DNA of 64,000 bases. It comes from Limnanthes douglasii subsp. nivea. Taxonomy: Eukaryota > Streptophyta > Magnoliopsida > Brassicales > Limnanthaceae. Below the pieces are notes generated by a model. The model made no database searches. It saw only the letters and a list, made by a program, of their open reading frames with translations, and was not told where the DNA came from. The position numbers and the translations under genes are program-made. Location of the stretch: positions 118,366,771-118,430,770 of the forward strand of contig JAUPFV010000001.1 of the NCBI GenBank assembly GCA_036936605.1. Direction: 5' to 3'. Positions within the stretch are counted from its first letter, which is position 1. The number at the start of each line of letters is the position of its first letter. This document shows, in pieces, positions 36,846 through 47,056 of this stretch.

Positions 36846-38990
36846 GAGGAGTTGATAGGTCTCTCTGCTGTAGGCTATTTTAAAGACTTGTTGAACAAAG
36901 TTTCACCAATAAATGATCTGTCTATTGTTAGAAGTGTGATACCAGAAATTTTAACAGACCAATGTAATGATAGTATATTGAAAGAACCTACTTTTGAAGA
37001 ACTATATGATACTATTAGATCACTAAATAAAAACAGTGCCTCTGGAGTTGATGGCTTCAACTCCAGATTTTACCTTGCTTGTTGGCCTATAATTAAATCT
37101 AATTTACATAAAGCTGTTAAATGTTATTTCTTGTGTTCAGATATACCTAAAGGCATGTTCTCCACTTTGATTTGTCTTATACCTAAAGTTAAATCACCCA
37201 AATATTGGACTCAGTTTAGACCAATAAGTCTTTGTTCTGTGTTTAATGTGTTAATTTCTAAATTGATACAAAGTAGGATAGCTAAGCTCCTAACATTAAT
37301 AATTTCTGAAGAACAAGGTGCATACATTGAGAATAGAATGATTCAGGATAATATCTTAATAGTTCAGGAGTTGGTGAAAGATTTAAATAGGAAAACTAGA
37401 GGTGATAACCTTATTCTAAGCCTAGATATGACAAAAGCTTTTGATAAGATTGAATTTAGATTTATATATGAAGTGATGTCTGCCTTTGGTTTAATCAACT
37501 TAATAAGAAAGTCTATAGAACATGTCTCTTTCTCTGTTATCACTAATGGAATAACTTCTGGGTACTTTAAGTCTAAAAATGGTCTTAGGCAGGGTGATCC
37601 TCTTTCACCTTGCCTATTTATTATTGCTGAAGAGTTTTTTATTAGAGGTATTAAGTTGTTGATAGATCAGGGAAAAATCAAGCCTTATAGTATGAGAAGT
37701 CAGTTGAATATTAGCTGCCTAGCCTACGCAGATGATATAATATTATTCTTAAATGGATCATTGCCTAGTGTTAAGAACCTTGTTTGTTTTTTAGATTTAT
37801 ATCAACAGTTATCTGGTCAGCAGTTAAATAAAGAAAAGTCTTCTTTTCTAACTTCATCTAAAATAAACAGAAACAGACTAGAACATCTTAAAGATTCCTT
37901 AGGATTTAAGTTTTCTAAACTACCTTTTACATATTTAGGTGTGCCAATTCATTCTAATAACTTTGCTGAACATTTTGAAGGTTTAATAGATAAGGTTAAG
38001 GATAGAATTCATGACTGGAACTGTAAACATATATCCTTTGGTGGTAAGATGACATTAATAAATTCAGTACTTATGTCTTATCCTATATATTACTTACAAT
38101 CAGTTAAACTACCTTTAAAAGTTGTCTCTAGGTTTAATAAGCTTTTAAATAAGTTTCTTTGGGGCTGTAATGATCTTAATAGAAGTATGATTTGGACAAG
38201 CTGGTCTAGTCTATGTAAGCCATTCAAGGAGAATGGTCTTAACTTTAGGAATTTAGAAGATATTCAATCTGCCTTTGCATATAAATTATGGTTCTCTTTT
38301 CGAAGTAAAAGCTCCTTATGGTCTAAGTTGTTACATTCTAAGTATTGTAAAGATATTCATCCTTTGCAAGCTAGATTAAGGAATAGTGATTCGAAAGTTT
38401 GGAAAAGAATGTTGGAAGTTAGGCTAGAGGCAGAAAATCATATTAGGTGGAAATTAGGTCAAGGCAATATAGATTTCTGGCTAGATCAATGGAGTGACAT
38501 GAAACCACTAATCTTATTAACTGATACTAATTATCATCACTATCAGCAAACAAAAGTCAGTAAATATATCACTAATGATACTTGGGATATACTTAAGCTT
38601 CAAAATAGTTTGCCCTTACAATATGTTGATAGGCTCATTAAAACTCATATAAATCTAAATGTTTCTGATTCTGCTATTTGGAAGCTGTCTAGTGATGGTT
38701 CCTTTAAATTAAAGGAGACTGTGTTAGAAATTAGGCAAAAACATTGTACATCTATTATTAAAGATAAAATATGGAACAACCTATCTCCTAAAAAATGCTC
38801 ATTCTTCCTTTGGAGAGTCTTAAACAATTTGATTAGTGTGGATACTATACTTCAATCAAAAGGTTTTCATCTAGCTAGTAAGTGTATGTTCTGTGAAAAC
38901 ACTGAATCATTGCATCATATTTTTGTTTCCTGTGACACTGCTTGGCTAGTATGGAATTTCTTTACTGAAAAGTTTAAGGAAGACACATGA
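36777..38990 (+). CDS. LINE ORF2 reverse transcriptase and zf-RVT (5' end chimeric)
   Basis: This 737-codon open frame reads the LINE reverse transcriptase from about residue 25. Motifs in order are GVDGFNSRFY, YWTQFRPISLCSVFN, LSLDMTKAFDKIEF, LRQGDPLSPCLFII, the catalytic AYADDIILFL, GQQLNKEKS, TYLGVPIH and GGKMTLINSVL. A zf-RVT domain (CMFCENTESLHHIFVSC) ends the frame. Roughly the first 20-25 codons come from the inserted GC-richer DNA, so the true ORF2 start is elsewhere (33696). The domain itself has no stop, in contrast to the rest of the element. It is followed by the RNase H frame with an ATGA overlap at 38987-38990, most likely a frameshift. Confidence 0.9.
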   Translation: MLAYQAILASSSSSIMILDLTYYEELIGLSAVGYFKDLLNKVSPINDLSIVRSVIPEILTDQCNDSILKEPTFEELYDTIRSLNKNSASGVDGFNSRFYLACWPIIKSNLHKAVKCYFLCSDIPKGMFSTLICLIPKVKSPKYWTQFRPISLCSVFNVLISKLIQSRIAKLLTLIISEEQGAYIENRMIQDNILIVQELVKDLNRKTRGDNLILSLDMTKAFDKIEFRFIYEVMSAFGLINLIRKSIEHVSFSVITNGITSGYFKSKNGLRQGDPLSPCLFIIAEEFFIRGIKLLIDQGKIKPYSMRSQLNISCLAYADDIILFLNGSLPSVKNLVCFLDLYQQLSGQQLNKEKSSFLTSSKINRNRLEHLKDSLGFKFSKLPFTYLGVPIHSNNFAEHFEGLIDKVKDRIHDWNCKHISFGGKMTLINSVLMSYPIYYLQSVKLPLKVVSRFNKLLNKFLWGCNDLNRSMIWTSWSSLCKPFKENGLNFRNLEDIQSAFAYKLWFSFRSKSSLWSKLLHSKYCKDIHPLQARLRNSDSKVWKRMLEVRLEAENHIRWKLGQGNIDFWLDQWSDMKPLILLTDTNYHHYQQTKVSKYITNDTWDILKLQNSLPLQYVDRLIKTHINLNVSDSAIWKLSSDGSFKLKETVLEIRQKHCTSIIKDKIWNNLSPKKCSFFLWRVLNNLISVDTILQSKGFHLASKCMFCENTESLHHIFVSCDTAWLVWNFFTEKFKEDT

Positions 38991-39778
38991 CTATTAATCA
39001 CATTGTAAATATTTGGTTTCTATCAACTCCTAAAAGAGTTCATATTAGAACTGTCTTGCCTTCTATGATTATTTGGTGTATCTGGAAAGCAAGAAATAAA
39101 TATAGGCATAGTAATGTTATTTCTTCACATAAGCAGATTGTGAAGCAGATCTTGTTAATGCTTACTTCATTAGATTTGGCTCATGCATTATCTAGGAAGC
39201 ATTGGTCTCCTGATTTTAGTTCAGCTAAACAGCTAGGTTGTTTTAATCATAAAAAGCTTATCAAACCTTTCATGTACATTAAATGGACTGTGCCTGCTTG
39301 TAATCGTGTCAAACTTAACTGTGATGGATCTTCTTTAAACAACGGTGAATCTAGTTTTGGATATATAATAAGAGATAGTTTAGGTAATATAATAAAGGCT
39401 AAAGGGGATGTGATAGGAAAGAGTTCTCCTATTTGTGCAGAAATTGTTGGGTTATTAAATGGATTAACTTACTGTAAAGAGAATGATCTTAAATTAGTTG
39501 ATATTGAGTTAGATTGCTTAGCTTTGTTTAATATGCTAGCTTCTGGTTTGAGTCCTTGGTACTTAGAACATAGTTTATTATATTGTAGACAGCTGATAGT
39601 TTCACAAATGACTATTAGACACATTTATAGGGAACAAAATCTTGCTGCAGATTGGCTATCTAAACATGCTTTGAAAGTTAAAAACAGTTTTTGTATTCAA
39701 TCTCACCAGAACTTCAGTGAGCTATCTAGCATATTAAGGGCTGATATCTTGGGCTTAGGAAATTTTCGTTATACTTAA
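38987..39778 (+). CDS. LINE ORF2 C-terminal RNase H domain (separate frame)
   Basis: A 263-codon frame. After a linker (IWCIWKARNKYRH), the RNase H-like RVT_3 domain begins with KLNCDGSSLNNGESSFGYII, followed by ICAEIVGLLNGL, DIELDCLALFNML and IYREQNLAADWLSKHAL. These supply the expected D-E-D-D residues. Plant L1-type LINEs carry this domain at the end of ORF2, so it was most likely fused to the reverse transcriptase frame and separated by an indel near 38985. A 3' UTR of about 380 bp and the A-tail follow. Confidence 0.85.
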   Translation: MTINHIVNIWFLSTPKRVHIRTVLPSMIIWCIWKARNKYRHSNVISSHKQIVKQILLMLTSLDLAHALSRKHWSPDFSSAKQLGCFNHKKLIKPFMYIKWTVPACNRVKLNCDGSSLNNGESSFGYIIRDSLGNIIKAKGDVIGKSSPICAEIVGLLNGLTYCKENDLKLVDIELDCLALFNMLASGLSPWYLEHSLLYCRQLIVSQMTIRHIYREQNLAADWLSKHALKVKNSFCIQSHQNFSELSSILRADILGLGNFRYT

Positions 39779-40160
39779 TATCAGATCTGTGTGAATTATC
39801 TGACATTGTTTAGCAAGTCGTAAGACTTGACTATATGTTTTATCTTTATTTTGCAGGTCTCAGGTTACCAGCAAAGAAGTAAAGGATGAAAGGCTGAAAT
39901 CCATGAGGCGTATTAGGAAGGGAGAAGTCGAATCGAACACAAGAAATGGGATATGAAGCTTTACTATGATGAAGATACTATAAAGAGGATAAAGAGAACA
40001 TAAGTGTGCTGCAATGAAGAAGAAGATAACATTTATTAAAGTCTATTATTCTGTAATCTTCTTCATTGTAAATTCATGAGCTATTGGCTCATAAACATCA
40101 AATCTCTTGTAACATTTTCTTTCAACATTAATGAATAAGTACTTTCTTGGGAAAAAAAAA

Positions 40161-40177
40161 TATTATTTTTAAAAGAT
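40161..40177. repeat. Target-site duplication, 3' copy (LINE)
   Basis: This 17-bp sequence is identical to 31411-31427 and directly follows the A-tail. Confidence 0.9.
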
Positions 40178-40623
40178 ATTTTTAAAAATATAACAAAAAT
40201 CATTTAATATGTAAAAGATATTTCAAAAGATAAATGTATAAAATATATTTTTGAGAAATGAATGGAAATAAATTCAATTTTTTATATAAAAAATATTTTT
40301 TAATCTAAATCAAAAGTAAGAGATAAAATATAATTAATTAGAAAGACTAGATTAAGATGCTAGAGACTGCATCCAACCATTTATAAATATGAACTTAAAT
40401 TTTTCTTTTAAAATATTCAAGATTTCTAACTTAAATTATTCTTTAAAAATAGTCATAATCCAAGATTTTGTAAATTAAAATTTACACTGTTATTTTAGAC
40501 TTTTAATCTAAAAAGTTTCTTAAAAATAGTCAACATATTAGTTTTTAAATTAAAAAATTTCTACCATTATTTCAGACATTAAATTTAAAACATTCCTAAA
40601 AAACAATTATTATCTTAAATTTT
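40178..40623. other. AT-rich non-coding interval
   Basis: No gene or RNA is visible. Diverged relatives of the downstream 80-bp repeat may extend into this part. Confidence 0.4.
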
Positions 40624-40855
40624 TACTTTAATATTATTTAAATAGTTATTAGCTTAAAAAAATTATAAAATATATATTTTAGTTAAAGTGACGTAGAATT
40701 GTTACTTTAATATTATTTAAATAATTATTATCTTAAAAAAAATTACAAAATATATATTTTAGTTAAGAGTGCTTAGCATTTTTATTTTAATATTATTTAA
40801 ATAATTATTACTCTAAAAAAAATTATAAAACATATATTTTAGGTAAGAGGGGCCT
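40624..40855. repeat. About 80-bp tandem repeat, three units
   Basis: Units start at about 40624, 40703 and 40783. Each reads TA(C/T)TTTAATATTATTTAAAT, then a TTATTA...CTTAAAAAAA stretch, then ATATATTTTAG(T/G)TAAG. No coding content is seen. Confidence 0.85.
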
Positions 40856-40964
40856 ACGCCCTTCCGGACCTAACATAAATCCTCCGCAGATTGGAATGAT
40901 CGTTAGGACGAATTGAAGCTCTGATGAGTCCATTATTTGCTAAGTGTGCTGACTTGAAGATTGA

Positions 40965-41010
40965 ATATTGAAGATTGAATATTGAAGATTCAATATTGAA
41001 GATTGCTAGG
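40965..41010. repeat. Short tandem repeat of GAAGATTGAATATT
   Basis: Three to four copies of a 14-bp word occur in a row, the third with TCAATATT instead of TGAATATT. Confidence 0.8.
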
Positions 41011-41459
41011 GTTTAGTTTAGAATTGAGATTGGGGCTTTGCGGAGATGATTCAATGTTAAATGCATTAGCATTTTGGATATGGAGTTTTGAGTTCGATGA
41101 GTCGAAGGCTGTATTCAGTCTTGTTCTGATTAAATTTTAAAGTTTTATTGCGTTAAAAGCCCTTCTTTTTAAATGGACTCCTATTTAGCTCCCAAAGTAG
41201 AGGGATTAGATTATTTACTGCTATTAGTGATAAATCTTATTTATCAGTTAATAAATAATTTTAAAGCAGTATCTCTTTAATTATTTACTGCTATCAGCTA
41301 CAAATTTAAATAATACATATATACTATATTTTTATTCCATATTATAAGAAATATTAAGATTGCATGGTCTAACTGTACATGCATATTATGTTTACTAAAC
41401 TATTACCACCTTCATGCATTCTATAATATATCGATATCGTATATAAATCGATAGAATCC
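41011..41459. other. AT-rich non-coding interval
   Basis: No gene or repeat with clear limits is visible here. Confidence 0.4.
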
Positions 41460-42107
41460 TTTTAGGAGAAGAAGACAACTATACCGAAACGGAGGAATTG
41501 GTTGCGGAATCACTCAACAATATTCAAACCGAGGATCTCTTCCGATAAAACCATTGAAGTTTTTTGACAAAGGAGGTGGTAGTGAGCTGATTGCCGGGGG
41601 CGATAGGTTGGCCATCTAACATTTGAAAATCATGGTCTTAAGCTCAGCCCTAGCTGCGTAAATGGGGGCCGTATGGGCAGCGGGACTACTGCCGATGATA
41701 TAGAGCTTTGTCTTGACAGGAGTAACACAGCCCTGCTAAATTTAGAGGAGGAAGAGGTAGCGGCAGCGGCGGTGAGTCCGACAAAGGTGCGAGCCTTCAG
41801 TTATTGCAGCCTTTTTAACCCGAGTGACTTCAACATTTACACATTCCAAGAAATTCTCATCAGGCGAAGAAACCGAGAGGAGATTCGAGGCGTTTACGAG
41901 TGCTACAAATGACTCAAGTTTTGTATCCCTCAAACAGATACTCGCGACAATCCGGAGCTGGTGGAAACTTATTTCTCTCTTATCACTGCTTCTCTAGGGT
42001 GCCTAGTGTCCGGCGGATTATAGCTATCTAACTCGGTATGCATTGAAGTATCCAGCTGCTCGTGAGGTTGCAACTGATGCTATTATCAGTGTACATAGCT
42101 CCAGCAT
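41460..42107 (+). pseudogene. Fragment of an unidentified, GC-richer (possibly genic) locus
   Basis: This stretch is less AT-rich than its flanks and contains coding-looking phrases on the plus strand in shifting frames: EEDNYTETEELVAESLNNIQ near 41470, DNPELVETYFSLITASLG near 41943 and ALKYPAAREVATDAI near 42048. Stops and frameshifts separate them. I do not recognise the protein. The locus is cut at AGCAT by the copia element at 42108 and would resume at 47567. Confidence 0.4.
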
Positions 42108-42616
42108 AGTTAAAGATAGAGCTATGGAGGAAGAAGAAGGAAAGAGCACAAGATTTGTAACAACTCTTTTAAATTGTTATTCTGATTCCTTGATTGTACT
42201 TTCACAGCACTACCTTATTTATAGGTAGTTGGTACAGGCTGTGAAGGAATCTTGTTTGTTACAATGGCACTTATGTAAATAAGAGGGTAATACTAAATTG
42301 TTACATTTTGTACAATGTGTCACACAGGACCAGCTAACAATAATAACGTGTGTTATTTAGGAAGACCCATAAGCAAAGGGTCTTGAACCCTTGTCCATCG
42401 AGCAGCCCAATGGGCCTTCGAAACCGGTCCAACAGACCACTCCTCATGAGAAGAGAAGTCAGTTCACTTAGGAGTGAACCCTAGCTGACTTCTCTTCTCC
42501 TTCTTCCTTCTATCTCTTCTCTCTCACTGTCTTCATCAGCCAGGGAGGCTGTTCTTCGAACGCCGGCAGCAGCACCTCCAATCAACCATTGAGGAGGTGC
42601 ATGCTTATGCTTAACA
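42108..42616 (-). repeat. 3' LTR of the copia element
   Basis: A direct repeat of 47057-47566. Differences seen include a T-run length near 42171, C/T changes near 42203 and 42210, C/G near 42390, and C/T near 42610. Confidence 0.95.
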
Positions 42617-43611
42617 TCCCCCCGCAAACAAAGGGGCGAATCGGAGAGGCCGAGTTTGTCTCTGAGGAAGCGAAATCGGGCGTGAGTGAGTGGCTTGGTC
42701 AGGAGATCGGCAAGCTGGTCGTGAGAGGGAACGTGTCTGACCTGAAGGTGACCCTGGAGAACCTGGTCACGAACGAAGTGCACATCCAGTTCTATGTGCT
42801 TCGTTCGTGCCTGAAAGACCGGATTGGAGGCGAGTGAGCTAGCCCCAAGGTTATCGCACCATAGAATCGATGGTGGAGATGGTGGAAGACGAATTTCAGA
42901 AAGAACTGATCTCAACCACATCAGTTCAGCAGCTAAGTTCGCAAGAGCCCTGTATTCTGACTCTGTAGAAGATCGAGCAACCACATTTTGTTTCTTCGAG
43001 GACCGAGATACCAGAGAGTCACCGAGATAGACGCAGTAAGCACCCACACTGCGTGTGTCATCCAGAGAAGAAGCCCAGTCGGCGTCAGAAAACCTTTGGA
43101 GTTGGAGATGACTGCAAGGTTGAATATGAAGACCAAGCCATCTGGAACCAGATAAGTATCTCAACACTCTCTTTAAATATTGCCAGTGAGTCGTGTGTGG
43201 AGTCTGTTGAAATTGGCTTAACTTATTCACTGCAAAGGCAATGTCAGGCCTTGTGTGAGTAAGATATTGAAGCGCTCCTAACAGGCTTCTATATTTCCTA
43301 GGGTCAGGAAGAGGTGTGCCAGAGGAGCTACACAGAGAGACACCAGCAGCCATGGGAGTAGGGCAAGGTTTGGAAGAGGACAGCCCTTGTGCAGCAAGTA
43401 AGTTCTCTATGTACTGATGTTGTGTTAGGTAAATGCCAGTGGGGTCACGGTACACCTCAATGCCTAAGAAGAGGTGAAGTGGCCCCATATCTTTTAGAGA
43501 AAATAGAGTATTCAATTTGTGAATAAACTGTGTTAGACAATCTGCTTGAGACCCAGTGACCAGAATGTCGTCAACATAGACTAGGATAAGAATAATGATT
43601 GTCTTAGTCAC
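42481..43611 (-). pseudogene. Copia reverse transcriptase C-part and RNase H
   Basis: The 376-codon frame starts just before the catalytic YVDDILVTG of reverse transcriptase. It continues with FSLKDMGPLHLFLGIEVYR, YRSLLGALQYLTHTRPDIAF and the RNase H blocks DADWAS, SSTESEYRALANLAAELMWL, LWCDNLGASSLASNP and HIELDVHFVRDQV. It ends HVPSHDQLADLLTKPL before running into LTR sequence. It is the downstream part of the gag-pol polyprotein, separated from the preceding frame by an indel near 43630. Confidence 0.9.
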
Positions 43612-43636
43612 ATAGTAGAACAGGGAGCAGTCTGCC

Positions 43637-44380
43637 CTAGAGTTGATAAAACCCCAACTGTAGAAGAGTGTCTTTGAGTCTAGAATACCATGCCCTAGGT
43701 GCCTGTTTTAAGCCATACAAGGCTTTGTGCAGTTTACACACATGTGTAGGGTGCACAGAGTCTTGAAACCCCTCAGGTTGAGTCATGTACACATCTTCAG
43801 CCAGAAAACCATTCAAAAAGGCATTGTTAATGTCAAGTTGACGAACTTCCCAATCTTTAGACACAACAAGAGCTAGAATAAGCCTGACAGTAGAAGGTTT
43901 AATTACTGGGCTGAAAGTTTCAGAAAAGTCAATACCTGGGGTTTGATGAAACCCTTTGGCTACCAACCTGGCTTTATGCCTTTGAACAGACCCATCTAGA
44001 TTGTTCTTTAGTTTAAAAACCCACTTGCACCCAACAACATTCATATTAGAAGACCATGGGACCAGGGACCAAGTCTTGTTAGCCATTAGTGCCTTGTATT
44101 CATTGTTCATGGCTGAGACCCACTCAGGATTAGAAACAGCCTCAGAATACCTGGTAGGTTCAGAAGTTGACATAGTAGCAGTGGTTAAGTGTCCAACATA
44201 GGGAGTTTGAGGTTTTAGTGTGCCATCCTGTGACCTTGTTTTCATGATATGAGTATTGTGATGGAGAGAATGTGTGGATGTAGGAGAGGGAATAGGTAGA
44301 CAAACAGAAAGGTTAGGATTTAGACAGTGATATGTGTGTGAGGTTTTGTTATGTTCAGGATGACCACTAGCATAGGACAT
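43637..44380 (-). pseudogene. Copia reverse transcriptase N-part
   Basis: The 247-codon frame holds a proline-rich linker and the reverse transcriptase start: [76 protein letters not shown] and [14 protein letters not shown]. It breaks at LQLGFYQL just before the catalytic YVDD segment, which continues in another frame at 43611. Confidence 0.9.
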
Positions 44381-44391
44381 TTGTTGATTGT

Positions 44392-44943
44392 TTAATGAAA
44401 ACAGGGGTTAGACTTTGAGTGTGACTGACTAGGTGACACAGACTGTGAGTGCATAGATAGAGTTTGAGAGGAAGTTTTACCTTGAGTAGGAGTAGGTGAC
44501 AGAGGAGTTGTCTGGCCAGAGGGAACATCTGGTGTAGCTGTAGGTAGAGAGTCACCATTAGTTGCAAGCAAACCTGACAGATTTGGGAACCAAGAGTCAT
44601 AGGAATAGTTAGAAACAGACTCAGAGTTTTGAGCAGAGAGAAACCCTTTAGAGAATGGAAACTCTGTTTCATTGAAAACAACACTTCTAGAGATGTATGT
44701 CCTACCATCAGACCCTAGGAAGATATACCCCTTGTGAGACTGACTGTACCCTAGAAAAACACATTTAGCTGAGTGAAATTGAAACTTGTGGGACTGATAT
44801 GGCCTTAGACAAGGGTAACAAGCACAACCAAAAGTTTTAAGAGTGAAATAATTAGGTTTTTTTGTGAAAGACAACTTCATAGGGGGATTTGTTTGATAGA
44901 ACAGGAGTAGGCATTCTGTTGATAAGGTAGATGGCTGTGTCAA
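44392..44943 (-). pseudogene. Copia integrase C-terminal segment
   Basis: This frame contains LKTFGCACYPCLRPY, KFQFHSAKCVFLGYSQSHKG and YISRSVVFNETEFPF, the conserved segment between integrase core and reverse transcriptase. It overlaps the end of the upstream frame at 44852-44943. The shift lies at a homopolymer (TTTTTTT near 44855), consistent with a one-base indel. Confidence 0.85.
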
Positions 44944-47029
44944 ATGAATGAGACCAGTATTTGTAAGGTAGGGAAGACTGAGCTAGCAGTGTCAACCCAG
45001 TTTCAACTAGGTGTCTGTGCTTGCGCTCAGCCCTTCCATTTTGGGCTGATGTGTAAGGACATGACCTTCTGAGAATAAACCCTTGTTCCTGTGCTAAAGA
45101 AAGAAGTGGCCTAAACTCCCCTCCCCAATCACTTTGAACCATTTTGATAGACCTTTCGAATTGTTTTTCAACCAGTGTTTTAAAGTTCAGAAAGACAGAG
45201 AAAACCTGACTTTTAGTTTTGATAGGGTAGAACCAGGTATATCTAGAATGATCATCAAGAAAAATTACATAGAATCTGAACCCTTCTATAGATGGAGTAG
45301 GAGAGGGACCCCATACATCAGTATGTATGAGGTCTAAGATTTTATTAGCATGTGAACTAGATAGAGAGAAAGGTAAGCTGTGAGACTTCCCCAATTGACA
45401 AGCCTCACAAAAACTCAGTGTATTCTTTTCAATGTTTTTCAAATTACAACTTTTCAGAACATGATTCAAAGTGTTTAGTGATGGATGGCCAAGCTTCCTA
45501 TGCCATCCATCCTTTAGGGAATTAGAAACAACAGACTGAGACTCAGTGACATAGACTAGTGGTGAACCATGTAGAGGACTGTTTGCTTGTAACTTAGGGT
45601 AGCTCTCCAACCTGTAGAGTCCATTCTCAGATGTCCCTCTGAGAAGAGTAATCCCTGTTCCCTTGTCCTTCACAAAGCAAACACCATCATGAAACTCAAC
45701 AAAAACAACATTATTATTAGTAAGTTGAGAGACATACACTAAATTCTTGTTTATTGAAGGAACATGTAGGACATTAGATAAGGGAAAAGGTGTTTTGGTT
45801 AAGGACTGTAAATTAGCACACCCTATGTGTTTGATGGAAAACTTTTGACCACTACCAACTAGTACCCCTTTATTACCTGAGTATTCTGATTTTTGAGTCA
45901 GCAAACCTGAGTTTCCTGTAACATGATGGCTTGCTCCACTGTCAGCAAACCAGGCAGTGTCACTAGTGTTGTCCTGAGTAGTGATGTAGGCAGCTTGTTC
46001 AGTGTCACTCATAGACTGGTCAGTAGGTGTAGAACCCATGACAGAGGGGTCATCCCTATAGTAGCAGACAGGGGCAGAATGACCAAATCTACCACAGATC
46101 TGGCAAGTTGGCTTTTTCTGGGAAAATCTGCCTCCTCTGCCTCTATAGTATTGTCCCCTACTTCTGTTGTTGCTTGAGTAATTAGATCTGCCTCTGAAAC
46201 CTCTGTTTTGTCCTCTATTTCCACCACTGTAACCACGTGAGCTATAGTTGCCATTGTTTTGTTGTTTGTAATCTGTTTTTTGAGTAAAGTTGGCTGATGC
46301 TATAGTGAGGTTAGACATGTTGTTCTGTAGATTTGAAAGTTGTTCTAGTCTGCTCTCAAATGTGAGGAGACTAGTTTGAAGGTCTAGCCAAGTTAAGTCC
46401 TCCTTGTCTGTCAGACTAACCACAATGGGTGTGTTGTCTGAATCCAACCCAGCAAGAACTTGGGTGACCAGATCGTCCATTGACACACCACAACCAGCAA
46501 GCATTAGGTTGTTAGCAATAGACTTCATTTTATTTAGGTATTCAAACATTGACAGGTTACCTTTACGAGTTCTTTGAAACTCTGATTTGAAATATGTGAC
46601 TCTGGCTCTTGTTTGAGAGCCAGAGAGTTTGCTTGCTGCTTCCCAGAGATCTTTAGAAGTTTTCTCTTCCATTAGTTGAGCAGCTACCTCTGGGCTCATA
46701 GTTGAGTAAAGCCAGCCCAAGAGTAGCTGATCTTTAGCAACCCAGTCCTCATAATCAGGACTTTCAACAGCATTTCTTTCTGAGTAAGTGATGAACCTGA
46801 CTGGACAGGGTTTGTCCCCTGTAACGTATCCTCCGAGTTTGTTTCCCTTGACTATAGGTAGTACCATAGTCCTCCAGAGTAGGTAGTTGTTTCTGTCTAG
46901 CCTAATGTTGTGATTGTTGTTTCTGTTCATTGTGTGCAGGTTGGGATTCTTTTGGCTACTGGAGAAGCTGCTTGGGAGAACAGACCCAAGTGAGTCACTG
47001 CTCAAAGGTGATGAATCGGAGTTGGCCAT
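44852..47029 (-). CDS. Copia gag, protease, pre-integrase and integrase core
   Basis: A 725-codon frame beginning at the polyprotein ATG 28 bp after the right LTR. Gag (residues about 1-300) has the UBN2-type blocks LDRNNYLLWRTMVLPIV and LSMFEYLNKMKSIANNL. A glycine- and arginine-rich stretch precedes a CCHC knuckle (CQICGRFGHSAPVC). The protease active site is WFADSGASHHVTG. The pre-integrase domain has GWHRKLGHPSLNTLNHVL and a CEACQLGKSHSLPF zinc-binding part. The integrase core has LIHTDVWGPSP, YYVIFLDD-like FYVIFLDDHSRYTWFYPIK, QSDWGGEF and SAQNGRAERKHRH. The frame is lost at SPYEVVFHKK and resumes at 44943. Confidence 0.93.
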   Translation of the reverse strand: MANSDSSPLSSDSLGSVLPSSFSSSQKNPNLHTMNRNNNHNIRLDRNNYLLWRTMVLPIVKGNKLGGYVTGDKPCPVRFITYSERNAVESPDYEDWVAKDQLLLGWLYSTMSPEVAAQLMEEKTSKDLWEAASKLSGSQTRARVTYFKSEFQRTRKGNLSMFEYLNKMKSIANNLMLAGCGVSMDDLVTQVLAGLDSDNTPIVVSLTDKEDLTWLDLQTSLLTFESRLEQLSNLQNNMSNLTIASANFTQKTDYKQQNNGNYSSRGYSGGNRGQNRGFRGRSNYSSNNRSRGQYYRGRGGRFSQKKPTCQICGRFGHSAPVCYYRDDPSVMGSTPTDQSMSDTEQAAYITTQDNTSDTAWFADSGASHHVTGNSGLLTQKSEYSGNKGVLVGSGQKFSIKHIGCANLQSLTKTPFPLSNVLHVPSINKNLVYVSQLTNNNVVFVEFHDGVCFVKDKGTGITLLRGTSENGLYRLESYPKLQANSPLHGSPLVYVTESQSVVSNSLKDGWHRKLGHPSLNTLNHVLKSCNLKNIEKNTLSFCEACQLGKSHSLPFSLSSSHANKILDLIHTDVWGPSPTPSIEGFRFYVIFLDDHSRYTWFYPIKTKSQVFSVFLNFKTLVEKQFERSIKMVQSDWGGEFRPLLSLAQEQGFILRRSCPYTSAQNGRAERKHRHLVETGLTLLAQSSLPYKYWSHSFDTAIYLINRMPTPVLSNKSPYEVVFHKKT

Positions 47030-47056
47030 TGAAGGCTAAGGATGGCTCTGATACCA

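Larger units (their letters stand above)
31428..40160 (+). mobile_element. Full-length LINE with perfect 17-bp target duplication, interrupted
   Basis: TATTATTTTTAAAAGAT occurs at 31411-31427 and again at 40161-40177, directly after a 9-A tail (40152-40160). Between them lie a 5' leader, ORF1, endonuclease, reverse transcriptase, zf-RVT and RNase H in the order of plant L1-type LINEs. Both element ends are therefore defined to the base. About 2.3 kb of GC-richer foreign sequence (34515-36845) replaces the link between endonuclease and reverse transcriptase. ORF1 has two frame shifts, the endonuclease has two stops, and the RNase H is in a different frame from the reverse transcriptase. The copy is intact in outline but cannot work as it stands. 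A second TATTATTTTTAAAAGAT-like word at 31272 belongs to the flank. Confidence 0.93.

Noticed and set aside
42589..43262. Plus-strand frames over the young copia element
   Set aside because: They lie antisense to clear reverse transcriptase and RNase H coding sequence on the minus strand.
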